Source of the DNA: Siphlonurus alternatus
Lineage: Eukaryota > Arthropoda > Insecta > Ephemeroptera > Siphlonuridae
Direction of reading: 5' to 3'
Length of the DNA stretch: 64,000 nt
Assembly (NCBI GenBank): GCA_949825025.1
Contig: OX463785.1
Span: 13,083,971-13,147,970 of the forward strand
Shown here one piece after another: positions 53,842-64,000 of the stretch (position 1 is the first letter of the stretch; each line of letters starts with the position of its first letter). Made by a program: the position numbers and the translations under genes. Below the pieces are notes generated by a model, which saw only the letters and a program-made list of their open reading frames with translations, ran no database searches and was not told the DNA's origin.

Positions 53842-54011
53842 CAGTTATGGCCAAAAAACTGTGACACTTGATGTACATGAGAGACAGAGTTGCCACCAAT
53901 CGTTCACTCGTTCTGAGTTGCAACGTTGTCACATTGCCAGGTGAGTGGACTGATGGTGATTACTTAAACGACCCATCAAGCAAAGTGTCCCAATCCTATT
54001 ACCCATAACTG
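53842..54011. mobile_element. Tc1/mariner-type MITE, 170 bp
   Basis: Ends CAGTTATGGCCAAAA... and ...TACCCATAACTG with TA on each side (53840-53841 and 54012-54013). The terminal sequence and TA target resemble Tc1-like elements. No coding sequence. Confidence 0.75.
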
Positions 54012-54060
54012 TACTAAACATACGAATTTTATTTACTTTATTTTATTCATTTGAACTTTT

Positions 54061-54089
54061 GGTTGTACAAGACAAACATAGGTTCACGT
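54061..54089 (+). repeat. Short repeat shared with 40652-40682
   Basis: GGTTGTACAAGACAAACATA then GGTTCACGT, just after the Tc1-type MITE. Confidence 0.5.
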
Positions 54090-54734
54090 CATAATTCAAT
54101 TCTGAAAAAAAAAAAAAAAATAAATACACAGGTGAAACAAACACCAACATTACACACAATATCAGTGAAAAACAAATCACAAAGTAATATACTAATTTTA
54201 CCAAGCAACTCATACTAATTAAAACACAAAGCTCCTTACATAATAATTGTCCTTACTATATATCCTTACTCAAATAATTCAAATATATATCTGACCATAA
54301 TAATTTTATAGCTTTAACATTGATTTTCAACAATATATATTTTTTTCAGTGTAGTACTTATAAGAGTTAGACATGCTAATTCTGATCTAAAACAAAACTG
54401 ACTTTGTTTTATTGTATGTTTCTAAATTAATAGCTGTTTAAATATAATTATCAATTTGTCACAAGTCATGGATAATTCATCAAAGTGAAATTCCCCATAC
54501 AATATAAATAAACTCAATGTTACATCACCTATTAAATCATTATTGCAAAATCTATAATATAAATTATTTTGTCTATATTTACACCTCTGGATAGCACAAA
54601 AACTTTACCCTGCTCTGTTTTTAGAGCACACACTATGGAGGTTTAGTGAACTTGACCTTCTTGAGAATGGATAATAATTGTACTTAGTGCCCTGCTTGCT
54701 TCTCTTACAATTACAAATATTTTTGTTTTATTAT

Positions 54735-55080
54735 TATTATTTTTTTACAAGGATACACCCCTAAGAGCTTACAGCTCAAGACGGGGTAATGGATAGGGAT
54801 AAGGTAGGGAACGGATAGTGGCCACGGCCTGTTACGCGTCCCAGCATTTGCTGAGGTGAGACTGAGGGAACCGTGGAAAACCTCAGTCAGGACGGACACC
54901 TCTACTTTTTTATCAATAGACCAAAGCGATGTCCAAAGTCTGGGGAACCACACACAAGTGCATCACTGCACTGGGTGGAAAGCGAGATGAATTTACCCCA
55001 GGGAGGGAGCAGCGTATTTTTTACTTGAAACGGTCACCCATCCAAGTACTAACCTGTATCTGAATGAATCGAACCTGCAT
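54735..55080 (-). mobile_element. SINE-like element with tRNA B-box and 5S rRNA-like segment
   Basis: On the minus strand the order is GGTTCGATTC (a tRNA-type B box, near 55065-55074), then GGTTAGTACTTGGATGGGTG (the highly conserved 5S rRNA internal segment, near 55035-55057), a ~280-bp body, and a tail of TAA repeats (54725-54745). A pol III head, non-coding body and simple 3' tail are what SINEs show. The upstream limit is uncertain. The rest of a 5S gene is absent. Confidence 0.65.
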
Positions 55081-56390
55081 CTCTATGTATTTTGGAGCTG
55101 CATTGTCAGCTAATCACACAACACTGATACATGGGTATATAATGTTCGTTCTGTCCCGAAGTATAATTCAGATATTTCGCCTTGAGGTTAGGCAATTTGT
55201 TCAACACCATTTGCATATATTTGTTAGCCTAGTGAGGTCATTTACCTCTTCAACAATTTTTTTATTGAAGTCATGGTTCAGTGAGATAGTTTCTCAATAC
55301 AATCTGTCAATGTCAATTTGTTTGAATGTTTACAAATAATGTATTTAAAACAATCATGATGCATGGCAATGAAAAACAATAATTGTACTCTTCTCTTATA
55401 TAATTATGGCTAGTTAGTCAATCCTATTATAAGCTTTATATCCTTTTTGTTCTCTTATTGCTCTTAATTTTACACCATACAGGAGGTACATTTTTACCAA
55501 TAATAACTATTAATGATATTCTTATCACAAATATAAAAAAATATAACAATGTATTTTTGTACTTTTTTTTCATTTTTCTCTCTCGTATTTTACTAAAATT
55601 TAAAAATTTAGAAATGACCTTTTGATAACTTCTTTTATAAATAATTGTTATATTTCTATTCAGAAATATTGACAAAATTAATTTAAAAAATTGGTAATCA
55701 ATTTATCAATTTAACTTTACAAAATTAGCTAAAATTTAAAGGCATAACCAAATCTTATTGCATACTTCTTTGTCATGAAATAATGAGGCAAGCACTTCAC
55801 AATAAGTCTATTTCAAAATAACCTAAAAAGAAGGCAAAACTAATACCAGCTATTTTTTAATTCTACTGATCATCTTATTAATTTTCCTACATATTTAAAC
55901 TGTGTAATTATATAACTTGAAAATAAAATGTCGTTCTTAATTTCTTAAACCAGACGCTACAAATAGACTATATAATAATCTATATTTACAACATTTGACA
56001 TTTCTACAGTGTACAAAGTTATGAGGCGAGAATAATATTTTAACTTGATTTTATCGCACTAATTCGTAGAAATTATAAGACGTGCGTTTTAAGTGCCAAA
56101 AACATATTTTAATAATTCTGAAAATTATTTGCTATGGTAAATCAGTCAATTTTATAATGTTAAACTCCGTATAAAATTCAATGCAATATTTAAAAATAGA
56201 AAAAAATGTCATGTTTGAACATAATTAAAATCATTTGTCAAAATCATTTGTCACGGTCTTAATTATACACAAATGTAACAAGTAAGCTTAAATACAAGTA
56301 ATTATATAATTTGTTGCTCCTCCAGGAATTATCTTTCTGTTTATTTTTAGCATTATAATTTAAAATGCAGGTTACTATTATACTTCTGTT
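55081..56390. other. AT-rich non-coding DNA
   Basis: Nothing recognised; the 91-codon plus-strand frame at 55064 begins inside the SINE and has no features of a gene. Confidence 0.5.
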
Positions 56391-56507
56391 AACTTATAAG
56401 TTGCAAAACTGCTTCTTCTATAACACACAGGGGTATATCGCTGTGCTTCTTTAATATAAATGGAGTTCTCCAGGCTTTGAACCATTGCGTTTCCAGTTCA
56501 AAAAGCT

Positions 56508-56965
56508 TTAGAAAGAGGTAGCGTCTATCAAAACTGAGATTTCCACGTTTCCCTCAGTTACAGGTAAAAACGAGGATAATTTGATTGTAAGCTGCAAAGT
56601 TGGTAAATCAATTGGTAATGAATGTATGCTTAAAATATAATTAAGTTTTATGATATATCCGCCAACAATATGAAACGGTATAAGCTTTTTTATACAAAAT
56701 TTGTGAATTAGGTAAACAAGTTCGGTAGATGTTAATATACTATGTAATTTTTGTCTGACTGTATATATTCCATTAAATCTATAATCTGTTATTTTCTGAA
56801 GTCTGGTTTGACACAAATAAAAGACACAACAGAACAATTTGATTACCTTAAAATGATGGATACTATAGTTCTCATCTTTATATAACATAAATGAAATTTG
56901 GCAAAGTATCAAAAAATATTTCGTAAAATCTACTATATAGCAATAGATTATAAATATACACCATC
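56508..56965 (-). CDS. Unrecognised open frame, possible 3' exon
   Basis: Open for about 152 codons on the minus strand, from a TGA near 56966 to TAA at 56508, which is unexpectedly long at this base composition. A plausible acceptor (TGTGTCAAACCAG) near 56810 would begin an exon of about 100 residues, rich in charged and hydrophobic residues and ending EISVLIDATSF. Immediately after, another minus-strand frame (about 56390-56560) reads LFELETQWFKAW and runs about 55 codons. This could be a decayed gene with a frameshift or two unrelated frames. No family is recognised. Confidence 0.3.
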
Positions 56966-57877
56966 ATAACTACGCGATACAAATCAGTAACGTTACTAGA
57001 AATTTTATTTATAAATATAATATTCTAAATATTTTTACTTGCTATACTTCTTTCTTGTTTTTTTTAGTATGACAAATAATTAATTAGATTTTGCACCTGT
57101 TTATATGCAAACTGATTGGCTAAGGTATGACGAGGTCTACACATAAGATGAGCGATATGTCAGCCCATCTCTCCCTCTCGAACCCCACGATATGTCACTC
57201 CCTACCTCCCTGTTTCGTCTAGCAATATAAACCATCACCGTAGGATTGCTGCCAAAAACTATAAATTCCTAGCGGCTATTTAAGACAGGAATAGATTTTT
57301 GAAACTATTTTTTTATTATTATTTCTTCTTACTTAATATATTACCATTTATTTACGTAATAACAAAGAGCTTGAATTTTGTTTATGTTTTAGTGACTTGG
57401 AAATCAAAATATATAGGTCTTTGCCGAACTAATTAAAATAATTAAGCAATCCAATCTTATAAACAATTACTATATTTCATCAACTTCAAGAATAATTGCA
57501 TGTTTTAATTGCATTACTTTGTGACACAAATTAATAGTTTTATTTTAAAGAATTAAGAAAAGTTTTAGATAAGTTTATAAATTTTATATATCAAAAAATG
57601 TAAAATAAAATTAAATAAAGCAATTTTACCCAAAAGATCATAATTAATAAAATTAAATAAATAAAAAAAAAACTCAAAACTAAAAAAAAAAAAATAATAA
57701 CAACGCAACTTGTTCAACTTTTTCTTGATATAAATCCCAGTATTAAAATCTAATTAATTTAATTGTTCTTAATGAAATCTTAATTATTATTAAATATAAT
57801 TTATAAATTTATGAGAATATTAAATATACCTCGAAGCTATTTTAATTTGGTTAAGAAAGCTCACCTCTTCTGAGAAA

Positions 57878-58057
57878 ATGAATGGGAAATACAAAGGTAG
57901 ATCGCTTGTGATCCCCGCGGCCGCCTCAGGGGGTGTCGATTCCGGTGGCTATTTATTAAAGACTCATCAAGTACAGAATTTCAATTTGAAATCTGCCGCT
58001 GATTGGCTAAAATCTTCGCGCGCTAATGTAGGAGAATTTGAAAAGTGTAAACATTAG
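57878..58057 (+). CDS. Small ORF of 59 residues in a GC-rich patch
   Basis: ATG at 57878, TAG at 58055-58057. The product begins MNGKYKGRSLVIPAAASGG and ends VGEFEKCKH, with a balanced composition unlike the surrounding AT-rich shadow frames. The same stretch holds a reverse CCAAT box (GATTGGCT) followed by TTCGCGCGC, so a promoter is an alternative reading. No family recognised. Confidence 0.3.
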   Translation: MNGKYKGRSLVIPAAASGGVDSGGYLLKTHQVQNFNLKSAADWLKSSRANVGEFEKCKH

Positions 58058-58542
58058 TTAATTTCATGAATAAGTAATATAGTCTTCAAAAGTGTACTAC
58101 ATTATACATTAAATTCACCATAATGTTTTTAAGTATAAATTAAATAGAGAAAGAACTAGAAATATAATTTCACACTGAATTTTGGTGTTGATTTTTATAA
58201 AGAAAATGATATAACTACAGAAAAAGAAGTATTAATAATGTCTATGTGTTCCACCTATTACAAAGTTTTTTGTAACTAGTTAATTATTTAAACTTTAGTT
58301 TCAAAAAATATTATATATTAATATTAGAAAAAAACTCAAAATGTAGGACACAATGATAAGTGGGATATTTTTATATTATTATATGTATTGATCTATATGC
58401 TTTTAATCTACAATTTAGAAACTTTGTATTAATGTAAGTCAAATTTTAGTCTTCTAGATAATATAAATATATAGGTAATGTTTAAATTAATTAGTGAAAT
58501 AAGAGCCTCATCTGAAATATCGCTAAAAAATTAAATATGGTG

Positions 58543-58544
<2 letters not shown>

Positions 58545-58612
<68 letters not shown>

Positions 58613-58620
58613 CATATATA
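58545..58620. repeat. (TA)n microsatellite
   Basis: TA tract interrupted by GTA and ATACATA near its 3' end. Confidence 0.95.
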
Positions 58621-59341
58621 CAGTATAACCTTACGTCCCTACGTTTGAGCTATGAAAAAGGAAACCTGAATTAAACCTTTATCGATCGAGCTTGTTTCTT
58701 TATGGAAGTTTATGGAAATAAAACAAAAGGTTATACAATTGAATTAATTACTGAACTGAAGAAGGTGTTTAAACAAGGATTACATTTTGCAGTTCCTGAA
58801 TTTATTCTGTTTAAGAAATATAAGATCTTGTACATTATAAGAACTGCAAAAATAATGAAACAATTATATACATATAAGGCCTTCAACACATTTTGATTAA
58901 CCAAAATACGTGATACAAGTTCCTACTGTTAAATATTGCATATTAACCCAAATCTTTTTTAACAAATAAGTTATATATATCAGCAACATTAAGACAATGC
59001 AAAACCAAAAAAAGGAGCAATGTATATTATTATGTTTTAATAATTTGAAGCAACACAAGAATTCTTTCAAAATGTCTAACAATAAAACTTTAATAGTGTT
59101 AAAATTTAATATTGGGGCTGCTTTAAATTTTAGCTAATGATACTTAAAAAAAAAATGCACTAAATCATATTATAAATGGTATAAATTTCTAGTAAATAAT
59201 TAAAGGTTTATGACAATTGATTAAGACATTTATGCAAATTTAACCAAAATTCTGATGTACTACGATTTTAATATTCTAACAAGTTAATAAGTAATAATGT
59301 GATTAAATTTTAAGGACATTATTTGTTTCTATTGCTTTCTT
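58621..59341. other. 3' flank of the MULE-like gene
   Basis: Non-coding. A minus-strand AATAAA (TTTATT near 58800) lies about 540 bp past the stop codon and could be a polyadenylation signal, but other sites are possible. Confidence 0.35.
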
Positions 59342-61968
59342 TTAGTGTGTTTTAGCGTTAGCAACATTTTGAGAGATTGCTGCTCCCAAATTGCGACCTC
59401 TCTTTTTAATGCTGCGTTTCGCAACTTCAGTCTTAGTTGGACGACCCATTGGTGCTGGTCTGCTTCCACGTGAGAGGCCATGCCTGCGACGAGCCGCTGC
59501 TGTTGGCTGTGTGTGAATGCGCCCTCCACGTCGCCTGCTTGAATTTATAGCAGATCGAATTCCAATCAGTGCTATTGTAGCTTGATTTGGAGTTTTCACT
59601 GTTTTTAGACAATGTAAGATTTTTCCAATCATTTTTGATGATTTATCTTGAGTTTTATGTAGTGACAAAATTCTTCTAAATTCAAGCTCCACGTCCTCGA
59701 GACAAACATCTGCCATGTCTTCACTCTCAGATTCTCTCTCGGAGGAACTATTGGATGTAATTACACTCATTTTATCCTCCTCTTGTGTATTCATTTGCGC
59801 AGCTGATGGAACAGGAGGTGCTGTGAAAAAAGTGCAGAATAAAAACAAAATATAATGCAATACTGCATAGAAAAAAAAAGCAAATACTAAATTCTGACTT
59901 TTGTATTGATCATAAAATTACACAAAGAAAAATCATATTTGTCATATTCTCTTATAAATTGCTACTTTAATTAGAAAGTAATTATTTATATTTACGTGAT
60001 ACTAAATATATTATAGCTTGTAAAAATGCAATGTCAAATTTCATGAATTAGTAATAAAATATTTAATTATTTATGTCAAAGCATGCACGAAATTTTAAAT
60101 TCACATTCAAAATAGTCAAATAGGAAATATATATATTTATATATATATATATATATATTTACCTTCCCAGTGAGTTTCAAGCTCTTGCTCGACCTCTCGT
60201 AGTCCCAGAAAAAATTCATACTTAGGGCACTTCTCACCTAAGGCAAGTCTCCCTAGTTCATATCGCTGGGCAGCAGTGACTGGTGGAGCATTAGGTAAGG
60301 GAATTGAGAAGTGCTTATGAAGCCATGCTTGATGTTTACAGAATCCTCCTTGCCTACCACTTTTGCAAGTGCAGTGACCAACTTCTGTGTTAACAACATA
60401 TTTATCTTGCGCATTTTCTGCACTAGGTATTTCATAGAGGTTGGGCTCCACCTCTATGACTGTTGTAGGATCTAGATCACGTAGCCGTTGACATAGTCGA
60501 GAGTGAAATATTCTATACTTGGAACAACGATTGTATGCTACATTTAGTAGTCTATTCATGTTGTATGGCTCCCAAACAAAGATGCAAAACTCTACCAATG
60601 CAACAACGTTAAAGGCTTTTGTTCTGCAAAGCACTATATCTTTTACAATTCTTATAGTAGCCTCACTGTAATTATTTGTATTGTTGTTGCGCGTAATTAA
60701 ATTGATTCTATATAACATGGCCCATTCGTCTTTTCTTTTTAAAAATTTGTTAAATCTAGTAACAAATTTCGGTTCCTTTTCTTTCAGACTTTCAATTGAT
60801 TTAACTGCTGCCTCAAAGCTTTCTTCAGTGTCGGCATACATAACCTGAAAAAATACCCATAAATACCATAATATAGTTTGATAGTTTATTACCACATGAA
60901 CAAGCAAAATCCTAAATATTAAGGTAGAGATAACGCCGAACAGCTGTTCGACGTAATGCCCTTTGATTAACATGTAAACTTTAGCAAATTGACAAAAATT
61001 CTGAAATTTTTTTGAAAGGCAGGTATTAGTGCCTAAAAGCCATAGAAAAAATTTCAAAACGATTTAACGAGCCGATTTTTTTTAATTAATTTATTTAATT
61101 TTCAGCATAGGGCTTTCCCATGGAGAGCCAAACTAAAAAATTAATTTAAAAAAATTGGCTCGTTAAATGTTTTTGAAACTTTAGCTATGGCTTTTAGGCA
61201 CTAATATCTACCTCTCAAAAAAATTTCAGAATTTTCGTGAATTTGCTAAGGTTTACATGTTAATCAAAGGGGATTACGTCGAACAGCTGTTCGACGTTAT
61301 CTCTACCTTAATTAAAATTAGAAATAAACAAAGTACACACAGATTAGTAAAAACATAATATATAAATATATAACATTAATATTTTACCTGCATTTTAAAA
61401 AAATAAATTTAAGTTTTAAAGATATTCTCCATTGATATACAAAATTTAGAACTTACCTTTTGAAATAGCCGCATAAGGCACACTCTATTCCCCTTCTTGC
61501 CACTACTCAAGAGCCAACGCCATTCAGCTTGTGCCACATGGAAATGACACAAGAGAAGCTTTGACTGTGGCCAAATCTCTCTCAAAGCAGCCCTTTCTGC
61601 CGCTGAATCGTCCGTCATGAACATATCAGGGTACTGTAAATAACAAATTTCGACCAATATTAATATAATATACTCTACATGTAATGAAAAGTATTCCCTA
61701 AATATTACTGAATTTTAAAGAATTAAATTTTTTCTATTTATATATTACAATTATATACAAAATACGCATAGAGTATATTGTATACGTACTGATCATTATT
61801 CCCTTCTTATTACATGGCATAATTATAATGACATAAATAAATATTATACAGAATGTTCATATACGTTTTTCCCACTCCCTTTATTAAGTCGTAAATTATG
61901 TAAATTAAGGTTCATCGTTAACCCTTAATTCTGAGGATAGAAACAAATTATTATACATTATATATTTA

Positions 61969-62049
<81 letters not shown>

Positions 62050-63218
62050 CTAAGTTTTAGGTTTTCAGTTTTTACGTTATTTTGAGTGCAAAAAATAATA
62101 TTAATATGACATGATAACATTACTTAATTTACGTTTTATTCTTAAACACAATATTAATTTCTCACTAACCTCGGACCCTCCAAAACAATTTGGACATTCA
62201 TCTTTCAACAACGAAAAAGCCTGCGAGTAATTTTCTTGTGACTGTGAGACATGTAGCAAAATTGCAATCGGCAGAGCACCTGCATTTGTTGCTATCGATA
62301 CAACTGTAATATTTGTTTGAGAAATATCGCAGGAACTACTTGAGTCAATAAACACCATTTCCTTTGCTTGCTTTTTTTTCTGTAACCTCTGCATGAGTGG
62401 GGTTACAACCAGCACTGACCACAAATCTCCATCTTGCCTAAGGGCCACATGGGCTCCTGTAAATAAAGATGTAATGTACAATTATTTACACAAAAATTAA
62501 TCAATTTAAAAGGTAGTGTAACCTCTTTATAAATTTAAAACATTTTTAATACATTTGTAATAAAAATATATTTCAATTTTAGCTTATTGAAAATAAAGAT
62601 TGAAATAGTCAATAAATGCATGTGCAACATTTTATATGACTACTTTTTTTCCTATTATTTTAACCCATAAAATAGGGCATATAAAATTTTCAATTTATAT
62701 GAACTCTGAAGCACAAATTCAATTATAACTTACCCTGTTCTCTATATCCATCAAGCTTTTCCTTCAGTTTGTCCAGTGGGTTTTGTGAACCAAAATTAGT
62801 TGCACTCCATTTTCTATGCAAGTAGTAAACTGCGTTTGCATTGGGATTGATGGAGGCATTTGCTAAAAGCTCAGGTCCATTAGTAGAAACAAGCAGGAGA
62901 TTAGCATGTTGTCTCATTGCTTCTGGAGGTTGCATCCCAGAATCAAAGTATTCATAATATTTTTTTTTTGTCTCTTCAGTTACTCTTAAAAACCTTAAAG
63001 AATCAGCTACTTTGATATTATGGTTATGTTTTTTTTCGATGGTAATAATAGCATTCAAAGGAACTATTGCTTTGAGGTAGCTGTCATTTTTTTTCGTTCC
63101 ACAATTTACTTTTTTAATCTTAACATCTATTTTACACTTACAGTTTGTATTTCTATGTTCTTTGCTTTTTTTATTTTTATTTGAGCTATGACATATCCAT
63201 TTCTTGTGTAAAACCACT
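59342..63218 (-). CDS. MULE-type transposase with SWIM zinc finger, 5 exons, 5' end missing
   Basis: Exons read on the minus strand at 63218-62734, 62456-62170, 61633-61457, 60844-60163 and 59820-59342, stopping at TAA (59342-59344). Every junction is GT-AG (for example CAAAAG|GTAAGT at 61457) and keeps frame (phases 1, 0, 0, 1), giving 702 visible residues. The domains, in visible numbering, are a C9..C26/C28..H64xH66 zinc-binding segment like FAR1/FLYWCH fingers, a first catalytic Asp in FIDSS (D199), a second in FMTDDS (D265), the MULE-typical CHFH (C286, H289), a glutamate in TNNYSEA (E377), SWIM C474xC476x8C485xH487, and an Arg/Lys-rich tail after about 640 that could serve DNA binding or nuclear import. 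The family cuts and pastes DNA, usually leaving 8-11 bp duplications. The first exon begins at an acceptor (CAG|AGTGG) in phase 2, so a start exon lies further upstream. No frameshift or stop interrupts the visible exons. No terminal inverted repeats were found around it, so a domesticated host gene is a real alternative to a live transposon. Confidence 0.88.
60923..61307. mobile_element. Palindromic MITE with TTAA flanks inside a MULE-gene intron
   Basis: The two halves are inverted copies, opening with GGTAGAGATAACG and closing with its complement. TTAA sits on both sides (60919-60922 and 61308-61311), the target duplication typical of piggyBac-type elements. Each arm carries the self-complementary CGAACAGCTGTTCG. 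It has no coding capacity and lies wholly within the intron between exons 3 and 4 of the MULE-like gene, leaving both splice sites intact. The piggyBac assignment rests on the TTAA alone. Confidence 0.75.
61977..62046. repeat. (TA)n microsatellite in an intron
   Basis: About 70 bp of nearly pure TA in the intron between exons 2 and 3 of the MULE-like gene. Confidence 0.95.
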
Positions 63219-63482
63219 CTGAAAAAGATAGAAGAAATAATTTGAGTACATAATTATATTATTTTCATATGATAATAATTTGTATTCTATAAACTTACTA
63301 TTGTAATTTTAAACCTAAAGTTCATAAAATGGATACATGATCTTTACTAATTAAAACAAACTATACTGTGAGCCAAAATTCAGAGTTTAAGTAAAATATA
63401 TTCTTGTAATTTTAATAATACAAATAAGTGCCACAGTTTATGTAAAATACAGCCATCACTATAATAACTAATTATATAAACA

Positions 63483-63530
<48 letters not shown>

Positions 63531-63860
63531 ATATAAGGGTATATAGGCTTAATTTATAGTCTTTGGTTTATGATAACATATGATAACTTTTACACAAACT
63601 GTATGCCAAGGTCTATAATATATGACAGTATCATGGTCTACATACAGTATAGTATACACAATACTAACACACCATTCTAAAAATATACTGTAAAATCCAG
63701 CCTATCAATATACTGCTGTTGTTAAGTTTTAATTAAAAGTAACATATATACAGCATAACAATAAGATGGTCGTACATACGACAATTCAAGTGACTTGTGT
63801 ATTTTTTGCAGCAATAAGTATTATAAGTTTAGCAGTATATATTGTAGAGTAAATTTGGTA

Positions 63861-63935
<75 letters not shown>

Positions 63936-64000
63936 TGAACGCACTGAAGGATATAGTTATAGCCCAATACTTTTTGTTTTCATGCATTTGTACAGCAATT
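63219..64000. other. Upstream flank of the MULE-like gene, with two TA microsatellites
   Basis: No further exon can be identified with confidence. A minus-strand GTAAG donor lies near 63294-63298, preceded by a short ATG frame (MNFRFKITI), but its phase does not fit the first visible exon. TA tracts occupy about 63487-63530 and 63864-63934. No terminal inverted repeat is seen. Confidence 0.5.

Noticed and set aside
54735..55080. 5S rRNA gene
   Set aside because: Only about 23 bp of the 5S internal region match; the rest of the gene is missing.
60845..61057. N-terminal extension of the exon-4 open frame into the intron
   Set aside because: The frame reads into the MITE; the acceptor at 60845-60846 joins exon 3 in frame, so the extension is intronic.

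Overview
This 64 kb window is eukaryotic and very AT-rich. It has AT/TA, CT/GA and AAAT microsatellites, GT-AG introns, and a dense population of short palindromic elements. The composition and the repertoire of non-autonomous DNA transposons fit an invertebrate, perhaps an arthropod, but nothing in the sequence fixes the species. There are no bacterial operons, CRISPR arrays or recognisable rRNA genes. Palindrome ends were located by eye and may be off by a few bases.

The one convincing protein gene is on the minus strand at 59342-63218. Five exons splice in frame to at least 702 residues of a Mutator-like element (MULE) transposase. It has an N-terminal C..C..HxH zinc-binding segment, a DDE core with a CxxH motif, a SWIM zinc finger and a very basic C-terminus. 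Its 5' end lies upstream, probably beyond the window. All visible exons are open, so it is either a recently active transposase or a host-domesticated one. An intron carries a MITE flanked by TTAA.

The second landmark is a 5.77 kb foldback element at 11421-17193. It is flanked by a perfect 9-bp target duplication (ATATCAAAT). Its ends are nearly identical inverted copies, followed by unequal arrays of a 36-bp satellite (about 17 units on the left, about 36 on the right). A second inverted repeat is nested inside; each of its arms carries a tRNA-like sequence with A and B boxes. A third palindrome sits deeper still. A 9-bp duplication is typical of MULEs (and of Drosophila FB elements), so the window may hold both a MULE transposase and a non-autonomous foldback of similar class. 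That link is inference.

Layout: 1-8.2 kb is AT-rich DNA with several MITEs and CT tracts. 8.2-9.8 kb has a GC-rich patch, an inverted repeat and a diverged 120-bp tandem repeat. 11.4-17.2 kb is the foldback. 17.2-56 kb is mostly gene-poor AT-rich DNA with MITEs, a decayed 190-bp tandem repeat at 25.5-26.1 kb, tentative exons near 19.0, 29.9, 36.2 and 52.3 kb, and a composite tRNA/5S-like SINE at 54.7-55.1 kb. 56.5-58.1 kb has an unusually long orphan reading frame and a small ORF in a GC patch. 59.3-63.2 kb is the MULE gene.

Several MITE families recur: a palindrome with TGACGTCA motifs (3 copies), a TA-flanked CTGTTCGTAAA family (3), a GATTCACGAA family (2), a GTACAC/GATTAACAAGGC family (3) and a CCCCATCTAT family (2 adjacent). 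The candidate exons could be parts of host genes with very long introns, but none is recognised and all are held with low confidence.
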